The position numbers and the translations under genes are program-made. From the NCBI GenBank assembly GCA_964611335.1, contig CAZSXR010000003.1:186001-250000 (forward strand): a DNA stretch of 64,000 bases, in the 5' to 3' direction. Below the pieces are notes generated by a model, which ran no database searches, was not told the DNA's origin, and saw only the letters and a program-made list of their open reading frames with translations. Positions 18,790-28,048 of this stretch are shown in pieces. Positions within the stretch are counted from its first letter, which is position 1, and each line of letters opens with the position of its first letter. This DNA is from BOG-1112 sp964611335 (GTDB lineage: Bacteria > Bdellovibrionota_B > Oligoflexia > Oligoflexales > Bog-1112).

Positions 18790-19296
18790 TTTTGTCCTCT
18801 ATGGCGGGATTTGAGAGATCAGGATAAGGAATGCTTACTGAAAATTCTGGCAGTATTCAATGGAAAAAGAGGAAATATTTAACCGACCAACTTTAACCGC
18901 TCAAAAAAACATCATCAAATCTACTTAGGATGTCTGGGCAAGGATCAGTATCTTGTCCTAGCAAACTGCAATCCATACGTTAAATCCCGTGTGAATCACA
19001 GAATTTCTCTTTTTACCAACATGTTGTTACTTCAACAAAGTTCATATATTTCCAATGTTCAAATAGAAAATGTGATTAAAGTTAGCCTAGCTATCATTCC
19101 AACTGCTTAGTATCAATGGTGATCTAGCTTGACAAGTACGTTTGTTCAACGTGCTATATGAGTACGATGGAAAAGGTTGAATATAATCGAGCCTTGATAA
19201 ATTGAGATTCTCTGTTCATTTGTGTGAATTTTTGCAACACAGAAAACCTAGGTTCTTTGGTACCTTCATAAGCTGTTCGGAAAAAACAAGTAGTTT
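18790..19296. other. 507-bp gap, largely unexplained
   Basis: No intact gene is visible. It holds the presumed promoter of the HAD gene at its left end and a possible frameshifted remnant at 18860-19110, listed separately. From 19111 to 19296 I see only AT-rich sequence, with a TTGACA-like box near 19129 that faces no plus-strand gene. Nothing else can be supported. Confidence 0.5.
18860..19110 (+). pseudogene. Possible frameshifted remnant of a small protein gene
   Basis: An ATG at 18860 opens 22 codons (MEKEEIFNRPTLTAQ...) that end at TAG 18926. Shifting to another frame continues from 18883 without a stop for 75 codons to TAG 19110. That frame carries a stretch (IYLGCLGKDQYLVLANCNP) reminiscent of the N-terminal domain of PilZ/YcgR proteins. 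No PilZ motif (RxxxR, D/NxSxxG) follows. The two frames overlap, as a single indel would produce. Similarity is by eye only and the region may simply be non-coding. Confidence 0.22.
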
Positions 19297-20553
19297 TTAG
19301 AGTTTTTGAAATGCTGCAAGATCAAAAAAGGTGAGGGATGCAATGATGTGATCAAAAATTTCAGCCTGGATAGTTTCATAGACTTCTAAGTCCACAGAAT
19401 TTGTAAATACATAAATTTCTATAGGCAAACCACCATCGCTAGGTTGCAATTCTCTTACAAGAAAATCGAATCCGTGTTTGTGCAAAGATTTATTTCTTTT
19501 TAAGTAAGCCTGTAAGTAGTTTCGAAAGACACCGATGTTGGTTGCTTTTGCGGAATTGATAGGAAATTCATTTTCATCTTGTATTAAAGAACCCTCAACT
19601 TGAGTAATCAAACTCTCAACATAATCTCTTACAAGATTTATACTTTTCAAACGTTCCAACATCTCCCTGTCGCAAAATTTAATACTGCGCATGCTTATGC
19701 TGATACTGCGTTTGATACGACGGCCACCAGACTCTCTCATGCCTCTCCAGTTTTTAACACCACTAGAAATTAAAGAGTAAGTAGGAACGGTGGTTATAGA
19801 TTTGTCGAAGTTGCGGACCTTCACTGTAGTGAGAGATATTTCTACAACGTGCCCATCTATTCCGTACTGTGCCATTTCTATCCAATCACCCAATCTTACG
19901 ATGTCGTAAGAAGATATATGAATACTTGCGACAAAACCTAGAATGACATCACGGAATATTAAAAGGATAACAGCAGTTGCAGCTCCTAATCCTGTGAGAA
20001 AGTTCCATGGTGAAAGATCGAGAAGCAAAGAGATAACAATGACAGATACGCACATAAATAGAATGATGCGCGTTACTTGAACATAACTTTTTATAGGTGT
20101 GCGATTTGCAAAATAGCCATTGTAGATATCTTCAAAAGTACTGAGCAAGGCGTTGATACAAATACCCACCATGATAGTGACATAAAGTTGATTGAAAAGA
20201 AGGATCACTTCCACAAAAGAACGTGTGGCTTTGACTCCTGTAATGATGAAGAGAGGTGCACAGAAATAGATGACGAGGGCAGGGGCAAGAGAGGCTATGC
20301 GTCGAATGAGTTTGTGTTCCTGTAAGGATTTTCCCCACACAGGATGAGCTTTTAAAGCAACGAGATTGATAAAATTCGCAAGATAGCGTTTCGCGATATA
20401 GTTTGCAATCCAACAGAGGAGGGATACAAGGCAGACGAGAAGCAAAAAGCTAGCAAAAATCGCGGGTTCTCTGCTCAGACCGAGTGAACTCAAAAAGTCT
20501 TGAACAAAGCGTATGGGATCTAGATACAAATTTTTCTGACGCAAAATTCTCAT
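19297..20553 (-). CDS. ybdG: Mechanosensitive channel, MscS family (YbdG-like)
   Basis: 418 residues, the length of E. coli YbdG (415 aa), a small-conductance MscS-family channel of the inner membrane. About five N-terminal membrane segments precede the MscS core, which has the pore-lining GLGAATAVILLIFRD segment. The beta domain is strongly YbdG-like: GDWIEMAQYGIDGHVVEIS, then TTVKVRNFDKSITTVPTYS and NWRGMRESGGRRIKRSI. A small unknown gene ends 12 bp upstream and is probably co-transcribed. Confidence 0.91.
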   Translation of the reverse strand: MRILRQKNLYLDPIRFVQDFLSSLGLSREPAIFASFLLLVCLVSLLCWIANYIAKRYLANFINLVALKAHPVWGKSLQEHKLIRRIASLAPALVIYFCAPLFIITGVKATRSFVEVILLFNQLYVTIMVGICINALLSTFEDIYNGYFANRTPIKSYVQVTRIILFMCVSVIVISLLLDLSPWNFLTGLGAATAVILLIFRDVILGFVASIHISSYDIVRLGDWIEMAQYGIDGHVVEISLTTVKVRNFDKSITTVPTYSLISSGVKNWRGMRESGGRRIKRSISISMRSIKFCDREMLERLKSINLVRDYVESLITQVEGSLIQDENEFPINSAKATNIGVFRNYLQAYLKRNKSLHKHGFDFLVRELQPSDGGLPIEIYVFTNSVDLEVYETIQAEIFDHIIASLTFFDLAAFQKL

Positions 20554-20565
20554 CTTTTAAATAGC

Positions 20566-20784
20566 TTAATCTTTTTTAAGAGAAAGATTCTGTTCTGAAG
20601 AGTCTTTGTGTCTGTATAGCGTTTCTATAGCTTTTAAATCTTTCTTAATCACTGGGCGAGGAGGAAACCAGCTCGATTGTGTGCTGTAACGTTGAAGAGT
20701 ATCACCGGATTTCATTCGTTCAATGATCTCACGATTGTGACTTTCACGAGTTCCTTTAGAATGGATTTCAAATATCTTTGTCAT
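20566..20784 (-). CDS. Small hypothetical protein
   Basis: 72 residues, hydrophilic and basic, without signal or membrane segment. The ATG at 20784 lies downstream of AGAG/GGGAG sequences; an in-frame extension to 20805 adds 7 residues. It ends 12 bp before the YbdG-like gene, which is the main support for it being real. I do not recognise the family. Confidence 0.5.
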   Translation of the reverse strand: MTKIFEIHSKGTRESHNREIIERMKSGDTLQRYSTQSSWFPPRPVIKKDLKAIETLYRHKDSSEQNLSLKKD

Positions 20785-20945
20785 AACTCTAAACTCCCTG
20801 AACAAGGTCTTTAGTTTTCAACAGCATGAACCCAACACTTGCGTAAAATAAACGCTTGCGGGCATAAGGGTGTCTCTGACACGCCAGTCGTGTTATCGGG
20901 TGCTCGGGGAGAAAACTAAGTTTGTTTTTCGGTAGTTTGGCGATT

Positions 20946-23177
20946 TCAGAAGGTTTTTCCTTCGCGAGCCATATCCTGCAAGAGCTTGCAAGGCTCAAAC
21001 CGTTCCCCGTACATATCCGCAAACCTTTTTAACTCATCCGCAACTTTTTGAACACCATAAGTATTCATATAGCGGAAGGGTCCTCCCAAGAAGGGAGGAA
21101 AACCCACACCAAAAACAGCACCTATATCCCCCTCTTGTGGGGTAGCTAAGATGCCGTCTTCTAAGCAGTAAACAGCCTCATTGATCATCCGATAGGCAAG
21201 ACGTTTTTGCAATAACTTTAGGTCCTCCTGTCCCTTTACTTTTTTACTACGATAAGTATTTAACAGCGTTTCTGCATCTTTATTAATTGTGCGATTGGAA
21301 GAACTTAAGAAGCTGCTAAGAAGATTTTTCTTTTCGTTATAATCGTAAAAACCTTTGCCTGTTTTTCTTCCTAAATGTTTTTTTGCAGCAAGACCTTGCA
21401 ACAAAGCTGTATCTTGCGATGCCATACGCTTACCGAATGCTTTGCCTAAACTTTCACCAACATGACACGCAACATCGATACCTACTTCATCAATCAACTT
21501 GATAGGACCTACTGGAAATCCAAACAAGAGCATAGCATCATCCAGCTTTGTAATCTCTACACCTTCTAAGAGAACAATCGCTGCTTCATCCATATACGGT
21601 GCTAAAATTCTGGTTGTATAAAACCCAGGTCCATCTTGCACAACAATCACCGTTTTTCCCTGGCGCAAGCCAACATCCACAGCAAGTGAGAGTGCTTCCT
21701 TAGAAGTTTTTTTCGTTGCTATAATTTCAAGCAAAGGCATTTTTGCAACAGGGGAAAAATAATGCATTCCGAGTACACGTTCAGGATGTTTTGCAACCTG
21801 TGCAATCTCTGTAATGGGAAGTGCAGACGTATTTGAAGCAAAGACCGCGTTGGGCGGAAGTTCTTTTTCCATGTCCGTCAGAACTTTGTGTTTCAAATCG
21901 ATGTCTTCAAATACAGCTTCAATCAACATATCACATTTTGAAAACTGTGCGTTGTCAACTTGTCCTGCAAGTCGTGAAAGCATTTGATCGCGTTGAAAAG
22001 AGCTTATACTTTTTCTCTTCACTTTTGCATCGAGTTCTTTCCAAATCTGTTTTTTTCCACGACTCAATGCGTCGAAACTTATGTCTTTCATGCGAACAAA
22101 AATATTTTTTTGCAAACTTACTGAAGCAATACCTGCTCCCATCAAACCTGCGCCGAGTACAGCAAGTTGCTTCACAGGTTTTTCGGGCTTTCCAAAACGA
22201 TTTTTCTTCAACTCTGTTTGTGCGAAGTAAAGAGAAATGAGTGCTTTGCATTCGGATGTTTGTGAAAGGCGTGCAAACTCTTCTGCTTCTTTTTTTAAGC
22301 CATCTTCGATCTTATGTTTCAACCCATAAGAGACAAGATCTATGATCGCGAGTGGTGCAGGATAAAGACCTCGTGTCTTTTTAATCACGCCTTCTTTCGC
22401 TTTTTTCAGCATGAACTCTTGACCGAGGCTATTCGATTCAAGCATTCCTGTGATGCCTGAAGATTTTCTTTGACGTGCACGTAAACGTTTTTCGAAAAGA
22501 CGTGTTGCAGCTTCGACTGCAATATCTTCGAGATTTTCTGAGAAACTAAGATAGTCGATGAGTCCCATTTTATAAGCACGAACTGCAGAAACGGAAGAAC
22601 CTGTCAGCATCATAGTTAGCGCCTTTTCAAGTCCAATGAGTTTCGGTAGACGTTGGGTGCCTCCCGCTCCTGGTAAAAGACCTAGCATGACTTCAGGTAA
22701 ACCAAATTGTGAGGAACCCGTTGCAATTCTATAGTGGCATGCGAGTGCAAGTTCCAATCCTCCACCTAGACAGCTTCCGGCAATTGCAGCAACAGCCGGT
22801 TTAGGAAACTGATTCAAACGGTGAAGGAGCAACTGCCCACTGCGACTGAGTTGAAATGCTTCTTCTTTGCTTTGAGTCGCTTGTAATTCAGAAATATCTG
22901 CACCTGCAACGAAACAGTCTTTTTTTCCAGAAGTGATGACGATGGCGTGAACATTGTCATCTTTTTCAATGTCGTTTAGAAACTGTTCGAAGAGGGGAAG
23001 CAGTTTGGAATTCAACGTATTTACTTTTTTATGAGGATCATCGAAGGTGATGATTGCAACATTGTTGCGAATTTTTTTATTCAGAGGGCTTGCTTCAAGT
23101 TTGAGTGCGTTTTCGACAGGGCTTGCAGGGAGGCTCTCTGTTTTTTTTGTTTTCGCCTTAGCAGTTTGTTTACTCAT
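20946..23177 (-). CDS. fadJ: Fatty-acid oxidation complex alpha subunit (enoyl-CoA hydratase / 3-hydroxyacyl-CoA dehydrogenase)
   Basis: 743 residues. The N-terminal crotonase domain has the oxyanion region GSCLGGGLELALACHYR and the catalytic segment FGLPEVMLGLLPGAGGTQRLP. From about residue 330 the dehydrogenase has the NAD motif GAGLMGAG, then NTSALPITEIA and MHYFSPVAKMPLLEII with the catalytic His. A second C-terminal HCDH domain (YRMINEAVYCLEDG, FPPFLGGPFRYM) completes the FadJ/FadB layout. AAGGAG precedes the ATG. It is downstream of the thiolase gene by 14 bp, the fadI-fadJ order of E. coli. The pair carries out the last three steps of beta-oxidation. Confidence 0.95.
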   Translation of the reverse strand: MSKQTAKAKTKKTESLPASPVENALKLEASPLNKKIRNNVAIITFDDPHKKVNTLNSKLLPLFEQFLNDIEKDDNVHAIVITSGKKDCFVAGADISELQATQSKEEAFQLSRSGQLLLHRLNQFPKPAVAAIAGSCLGGGLELALACHYRIATGSSQFGLPEVMLGLLPGAGGTQRLPKLIGLEKALTMMLTGSSVSAVRAYKMGLIDYLSFSENLEDIAVEAATRLFEKRLRARQRKSSGITGMLESNSLGQEFMLKKAKEGVIKKTRGLYPAPLAIIDLVSYGLKHKIEDGLKKEAEEFARLSQTSECKALISLYFAQTELKKNRFGKPEKPVKQLAVLGAGLMGAGIASVSLQKNIFVRMKDISFDALSRGKKQIWKELDAKVKRKSISSFQRDQMLSRLAGQVDNAQFSKCDMLIEAVFEDIDLKHKVLTDMEKELPPNAVFASNTSALPITEIAQVAKHPERVLGMHYFSPVAKMPLLEIIATKKTSKEALSLAVDVGLRQGKTVIVVQDGPGFYTTRILAPYMDEAAIVLLEGVEITKLDDAMLLFGFPVGPIKLIDEVGIDVACHVGESLGKAFGKRMASQDTALLQGLAAKKHLGRKTGKGFYDYNEKKNLLSSFLSSSNRTINKDAETLLNTYRSKKVKGQEDLKLLQKRLAYRMINEAVYCLEDGILATPQEGDIGAVFGVGFPPFLGGPFRYMNTYGVQKVADELKRFADMYGERFEPCKLLQDMAREGKTF

Positions 23178-23191
23178 GGTCGTTCATCTCC

Positions 23192-24505
23192 TTAAAGAAG
23201 CTGAGGATTGGCTAATAGGATCGCTGAACCATGACCTCCGGCAGCGCAACCTGAAACAACAGCATAACGTGCACCTTGCTTTTCCATGCGTTTAGCTGCA
23301 GTGAGAAGCAAGCGTACACCTGTTGCACCAAAGGGGTGACCTATGGAAAGTGAACCACCCCAAATATTGATTTTTTCCAAAGGAATTTCACCTATTGCAT
23401 CTGCAAGGCCTAATCGCTCTTGTGCATACTTTTTGCTTGCAAGCAGTTTGAGGTTGGCCACCATTTGTGCTGCAAACGCTTCGTGAATCTCCCACACATC
23501 GATATCAGACACTTTCAACTTATTTTTTTGCAATAAGAAAGGAATGGTGAGCGTTGGCCCTGAGAGCATTTCACTCAGTGCATCTCCTGCAGCGTAGATG
23601 TGATCGATAATAATAGCTTTTGGTTTGTATCCTAAATCTTTTGCTTTCTTCATACTCATAATGAGCATGGCACTCGCGCCATCTGTGAGAAAGGAAGAGT
23701 TTCCTGCTGTGTTTACTCCGAAAGTTTTATCGAAAGCAGGTGAAAGTTTTGCAAGCTTTTCAACCGTTGTATCTGCGCGTGGACCATCATCTTTTGCAAT
23801 TGCAGAAAAATGCGGAGGGAGTTGTACGGGGATAACATGGTCATCGAAGATCCCATTGTTCTGTGCTTCGACGGCAAGTGAGTGACTGCGTGCTGCAAAA
23901 GAGTCAGCTTCTTCACGCGTTACACCGACCCGTTGTGCAAGAATTTCACAACCCTCTCCCATAGATTTTCCATTGGAAAATTCCGTAACGCCAGGAGTGT
24001 CTAATGCGAGGTCGGTAATTTTGAAGTTTTTTAAACGTACCAACTCAGGAAGCAGTTGTGCTGGTTTTTTAATCTTCTGCCATCGCACAAGGGCTCTTCT
24101 AAAGCTGGGAGACAAACGTATCGGTGGATCGGAGCAGGTATCAACACCTCCTGCAATCCCCATAGAAATGCGATTGAGTCGGATCATATCTGCAAGAGAT
24201 GTGCTCGCCATGTTTGAAGAAATGCACGCGAGAGATACGGTATGTGCAGGAATTATAGGTGGTAAACCTGCTGCGAGAACTCCTTCTCTTGCAACGTTAG
24301 GTGTGTGTGGATCGTGAATGACGGTTCCCATGCTTACATGTTCAATGCTGGAAGCTGGTATAGCGAGTTTATCGACAAGTCCTGACAGTGCTATGCGAGC
24401 AAGGTCGCACGCTCTCAGATTAACGTAAGCCTTGTGGCTTCGCATAAAAGGAGTTCGTACACCATCGATGATAACAGGGATAAGTTCAGGAGAGAGGTCG
24501 ACCAT
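23192..24505 (-). CDS. fadI: Acetyl-CoA acyltransferase (3-ketoacyl-CoA thiolase)
   Basis: 437-residue thiolase that cleaves 3-ketoacyl-CoA to acetyl-CoA and a shortened acyl-CoA. The acylated Cys is in SLACISSNMAS. The second half has the His-containing WEIHEAFAAQ, GGSLSIGHPFGATG, and the proton-transferring Cys in SGCAAGGHGSA. Length is that of FadI, longer than FadA (387 aa). AGGGA lies five bases before the ATG. It is the first gene of the fadI-fadJ pair. Confidence 0.94.
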   Translation of the reverse strand: MVDLSPELIPVIIDGVRTPFMRSHKAYVNLRACDLARIALSGLVDKLAIPASSIEHVSMGTVIHDPHTPNVAREGVLAAGLPPIIPAHTVSLACISSNMASTSLADMIRLNRISMGIAGGVDTCSDPPIRLSPSFRRALVRWQKIKKPAQLLPELVRLKNFKITDLALDTPGVTEFSNGKSMGEGCEILAQRVGVTREEADSFAARSHSLAVEAQNNGIFDDHVIPVQLPPHFSAIAKDDGPRADTTVEKLAKLSPAFDKTFGVNTAGNSSFLTDGASAMLIMSMKKAKDLGYKPKAIIIDHIYAAGDALSEMLSGPTLTIPFLLQKNKLKVSDIDVWEIHEAFAAQMVANLKLLASKKYAQERLGLADAIGEIPLEKINIWGGSLSIGHPFGATGVRLLLTAAKRMEKQGARYAVVSGCAAGGHGSAILLANPQLL

Positions 24506-24661
24506 AAAATTCCCTATAGATAATTCTCAAAAAGATGTTTTTTTAGCCACTGCTCGAAGCATAGTATTTTGAAAAAGCGAGTGAGAAGTCAAGGTAGGAT
24601 TGACTGCATTAGGATCTCTAAGCCAGGTTGGCGTGGATAGGATTTTAAAAAAGGAAATAAA

Positions 24662-24919
24662 ATGGAACATTTTCGAAATTTAAATGAAAAAGAAAAGGCA
24701 ATCATCGTTGACAAAGATACAGAAGATCCCGGTAGCGGAGTATATGAAAATACGAAATGAGCAGGAGTCTATGTTTGCAGACGTTGCAGTGCACCACTGT
24801 ATATGTCTAAAGATAAGTTTGAATATGCATAAGACTGCCATCAGAAGTATTATAGTAAAAATGGTAAAAACCTTATTGTCATTTTCGGGTTGAACGTTTT
24901 TGAGGAGTCAGACTTTGAA
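24662..24919 (+). pseudogene. Chimeric dead msrB-msrA fragment
   Basis: An ATG at 24662, still preceded by AAGGA at good spacing, opens a reading frame with MsrB character: TEDPGSGVYEN, then after a TGA at 24758 AGVYVCRRCSAPLYMSKDKF. The CxxC is a typical MsrB zinc pair. A TAA at 24830 falls exactly where the sequence switches from MsrB to the C-terminal end of MsrA (DCHQKYYSKNG), shared with the copy at 28444. The MsrB catalytic half is missing. Two in-frame stops plus the chimera make this a pseudogene. The TGA is not at the active-site position, so selenocysteine does not explain it. Confidence 0.8.
24831..24919. repeat. 89-bp direct repeat, left copy
   Basis: Matches 28444-28532 at 88 of 89 positions (C at 24913 against T at 28526). 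It covers the MsrA C-terminal codons, a following open stretch and the GAGGAGTCAGA ribosome-binding region that serves nnr in the right copy. Left of it the two copies differ apart from a weak match of about 9 in 13 bases. The two copies bound a 3.5-kb AT-rich segment with two genes. Confidence 0.95.
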
Positions 24920-24938
24920 GGTTTTACTTGAGATATCC

Positions 24939-26312
24939 CTAACAAACTTCAGTTGTTTTACAGAACCTTACAAAATGGGGAGCTATGCTTTTATTTGAAG
25001 CAAAATGAAGATGTACATAACTGCATACAACGTTTTTGAATTTGAAGCCTCCAGAGAATTTGCCATCTGTACTATGAATCAAGTTGTAGCATTCTGCAGC
25101 ATTTGAATGCAGTATTCGTGATTGATGGAATTCTTGCCCTCGAACTTGAGTTTCTGCGGGACCCAGCAGTGAAGTTTCTGTTGTTTTAATTTCGACATAA
25201 CGAATTGCCAAATAGGAAGAATCCATCTTGACGCTAAGAGGTAGCACTCCTGTCATTGCATATTTTTTACTGTTAAATCCAGTTAGTGTTTCTGCAAGAT
25301 ACATCAGTCCACCACATTCTGCATAAATAGGAAAACCCTTTTCAGCAAAATGTTTAATGTCTAGTTTCATTCTTGTATTTTCTTCTATTTCTCTCGCAAA
25401 ACTTTCTGGATAACCTCCTCCCAAATAAATTCCTGCCAGATTAGAAGGAAGTGAGGAATCATAAACAGGACTGAAAAAAACGAGTTCAGCCCCAGCGTCT
25501 TCTAGTGCTTTTAAATTATATTGGTAGTAAAAACAAAATGCTTGATCTTTAGCAATTCCGATTCTCACTTTGTTAAAACTGCTAGGAGTTTTAACAAAGT
25601 GAACTGGTTGAATTATATTGAAATTAAGAAGGCTTAACAAATATTCGATATTGAGTGTATTTTCTACATGCTTTAGTACATTTTCTTTTAAGTTATTTTT
25701 CTTAGGATTTTCTTCAACAGTTTTTAATCCTAGATGACGTTCTTCCACGCAAATATCTTTGTGTGCGGGCAGGTATCCAATTACTTTTTTACGAAATTGT
25801 TCTGAAAGAGATTGGAGTACCATCTGATAATGTTTTTCACTTCCTGCACGGTTAAGCAAGATTGCAGAGATTTTAATTTTTGGATTAAAATTTTCAAATC
25901 CTAAGATAACAGCTTCTGTACTTCGAGTCATTCCTCCAATATCTACTACCAAAAGAATAGGGATATTCAGAGTATTCGAGAAATCCGCAGCGCTTCCTAT
26001 ATCCGTTCCGTTTTCACCATCGTGCAAAGCTCCCATAGCTTCGATCACAGATATATGAGCCGTTTGAGAATAGGAATTATAGGTGTTTTGAATGTCTTCC
26101 CATCCCATCAAATATCTGTCGAGATTAATCGAGAGACGACCTGTTGCTAGTTTGTGATATCCTGGATCTATAAAATCAGGTCCAATTTTAAAAGGCTGTA
26201 TCTCTAAACCACGTTTTGCTAAAGAAGACATGAGAGCAAAGCTAGCGGTTGTCTTTCCAACTCCACTATGAGTGCCGGCAATAATAAAACTTGGAATATT
26301 TGACGACGTCAT
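24939..26312 (-). CDS. cobB: Cobyrinate a,c-diamide synthase
   Basis: 457 residues. The N-terminal half is a dethiobiotin-synthetase-like ATPase with P-loop GTHSGVGKTT (residues 13-22) and the segment PFKIGPDFIDPGYH typical of CobB/CbiA. The C-terminal half is a class I (GATase_3) glutaminase with IYLGGGYPE and the nucleophile in YAECGGLMYLAE. The enzyme amidates the a and c side chains of the corrin ring, using glutamine and ATP, in B12 synthesis. No other corrin gene is in this window, so it may serve salvage or a pathway encoded elsewhere. It follows the nitrilase-like gene by 23 bp inside the repeat-bounded, AT-rich segment. Confidence 0.9.
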   Translation of the reverse strand: MTSSNIPSFIIAGTHSGVGKTTASFALMSSLAKRGLEIQPFKIGPDFIDPGYHKLATGRLSINLDRYLMGWEDIQNTYNSYSQTAHISVIEAMGALHDGENGTDIGSAADFSNTLNIPILLVVDIGGMTRSTEAVILGFENFNPKIKISAILLNRAGSEKHYQMVLQSLSEQFRKKVIGYLPAHKDICVEERHLGLKTVEENPKKNNLKENVLKHVENTLNIEYLLSLLNFNIIQPVHFVKTPSSFNKVRIGIAKDQAFCFYYQYNLKALEDAGAELVFFSPVYDSSLPSNLAGIYLGGGYPESFAREIEENTRMKLDIKHFAEKGFPIYAECGGLMYLAETLTGFNSKKYAMTGVLPLSVKMDSSYLAIRYVEIKTTETSLLGPAETQVRGQEFHQSRILHSNAAECYNLIHSTDGKFSGGFKFKNVVCSYVHLHFASNKSIAPHFVRFCKTTEVC

Positions 26313-26335
26313 TTTTTTCTTTTTTGTTGTTTATT

Positions 26336-28048
26336 TTAACAGTTGTTTTTTCCACATGGTTCTAGCAAGGGAATGAAATCAAGAAATCTCGATTCTTTTT
26401 TATTTCGTACATCTTCTGTATTCATTTCCATGAGCACAGCCCGAGAGTCTTCTCTGTAGCTTGGATTTGATTTATATCCCCCTAAATATATCCCAGACTT
26501 ACTGCTTTTATTAGCTACAATCAGATGTAAATAATGACTTGTCCGAGATCTCCACAGTGCCCCTAAATCGCTTGTATAATTAGCATTAACTGCAATAATA
26601 TCAACCCCCATCTTTGCCATGACAGAGCTTGTTTCAGGGGCGAAGAGGTCACGATCATGAAGAATAGCAAGTCGCGCATAGTCACGATCTACAACCCAAA
26701 AATCGTTACCAAGATGATTTAACAATTTATCATCCTGACGATCCCTGTGGGTGCGTCTATACGAAATTTCTTTAGCATCAGACGTAATCAGTAAGCTGCG
26801 AGGAGGTACTTCGTTACCAAAATGAAGAACAAGATCAACTTTGTTTTTTTCAGCTATTTCTTTAAAAATTTTTATGAAGTCCAAATTTTCATTTGGAAAA
26901 AAGTCAGATGGAAAAACAATTAATTTCAAATGATAATTTTTTAAGGAGGCTTCGTGAATAATTTCATGTACAGCTTTCTCTCCTACTTCCCACACATTTC
27001 CAGTTTTGAGATCTGGATTAATAGCTGCAGCTGCGAAAGTTGCTGATTTTGGTAAACCAAATTGGCTTAAAGTATAAGGTTCAAGGGTATCTTGGCCTAA
27101 TAAAGCATATAGATCGGGCCTTCGTACTACCGGAAAGAGGCGGTCAGTTCTTACAGGCAGTTCTCCATACCCTATCTTGTCCGTATATTCTTTAATTTCT
27201 AATAAAATTTGACCTGTATTTGAAACTATGACGCTTTTAGAATTATATTCAAAATCATAGTTAAATGGTAAGGGGATTGTAAATGTATCTTGATTAAAGA
27301 TGTCTGGTTTTTCTCCTTTGCTTCCTTTTCCAAAGCGGTTTGCAACAATAATCGAGAAGTCATTTTCAAATGCACGAACCTGCAGAAAGTCTGTATCCAC
27401 ACCAACATTTGCTGGTGCAAGCAAAATAGAAGCACCTGAGATTGCAAGCAAACGTGGGAATTGAGAGTGGAATAGATCTGAACAGATAACAATACCAATT
27501 TTTCCATAAGGTGTTTCAAAAGTTGGGACTGATCCGAATTCTTCGGCATTATATGCTGCTTCAAGTAAGTTATTCCTTTTATGATAAACCCCTAGAACAT
27601 TCCCATCAGGACCTATAAATACCGCTGAATTATAAAACAGGTTGGTATTTTTATTATGGACTGGCATACCGATTGCAATATATATGCCGAAATTTTTTGC
27701 GACTACACCTAGCGCTTCTGTCGTTGGGCCCGGAATGCTCTCTGCAGCTTCAGAAATTTGTTTGCGACTAAAGAATGAATATCCTGAAGTTGCCATTTCT
27801 GTATGAACAACGATTTTAGCACCATGTTCTGCAGCTTCTTGTGTTAAAGCTAGAATTTTCTGTCTATTACTATTAAGTGCGCCTTCTTTAGGAGCGAAGT
27901 GAATTGTAGCAACTTTGACAGTGGAATGTGAAAGTTCAGGTTTAGGGGGTGATGATAAGGGGTTTTCTTGAGCGGAATCACGATGGCAGTTGCTTGTAAT
28001 AAGTGAAATCGTAAATAAAATTATGTAACAAGGGTAAAAATTTTTCAT
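26336..28048 (-). CDS. Lipoprotein with tandem nitrilase-fold domains, second one lacking the catalytic Cys
   Basis: 570 residues with signal peptide and a lipobox-like TSNC, Cys21. The first carbon-nitrogen hydrolase domain has the full triad: Glu84 (HTEMATSGY), Lys157 (YHKRNN) and Cys189 (VICSDLF). A second region from about residue 330 has the fold pattern, but the Cys position in LAILHDRDLFAPE is not Cys. It looks structural, somewhat like the vanin/biotinidase plan of catalytic plus base domain. The substrate would be an exported amide or nitrile. Base composition is clearly more AT-rich than the flanking genes. It is first in a two-gene operon with cobB. Confidence 0.78.
   Translation of the reverse strand: MKNFYPCYIILFTISLITSNCHRDSAQENPLSSPPKPELSHSTVKVATIHFAPKEGALNSNRQKILALTQEAAEHGAKIVVHTEMATSGYSFFSRKQISEAAESIPGPTTEALGVVAKNFGIYIAIGMPVHNKNTNLFYNSAVFIGPDGNVLGVYHKRNNLLEAAYNAEEFGSVPTFETPYGKIGIVICSDLFHSQFPRLLAISGASILLAPANVGVDTDFLQVRAFENDFSIIVANRFGKGSKGEKPDIFNQDTFTIPLPFNYDFEYNSKSVIVSNTGQILLEIKEYTDKIGYGELPVRTDRLFPVVRRPDLYALLGQDTLEPYTLSQFGLPKSATFAAAAINPDLKTGNVWEVGEKAVHEIIHEASLKNYHLKLIVFPSDFFPNENLDFIKIFKEIAEKNKVDLVLHFGNEVPPRSLLITSDAKEISYRRTHRDRQDDKLLNHLGNDFWVVDRDYARLAILHDRDLFAPETSSVMAKMGVDIIAVNANYTSDLGALWRSRTSHYLHLIVANKSSKSGIYLGGYKSNPSYREDSRAVLMEMNTEDVRNKKESRFLDFIPLLEPCGKNNC

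Noticed and set aside
20789..21022. 77-residue minus-strand frame overlapping the end of fadJ
   Set aside because: It mostly reads the fadJ 3' end in another frame, has no ribosome-binding site and no family.
24758..24760. In-frame TGA in the msrB fragment as a selenocysteine codon
   Set aside because: It lies in the N-terminal part before the CxxC zinc pair, not at the catalytic position. A second stop (TAA) and loss of the catalytic half follow, so decay explains it better.
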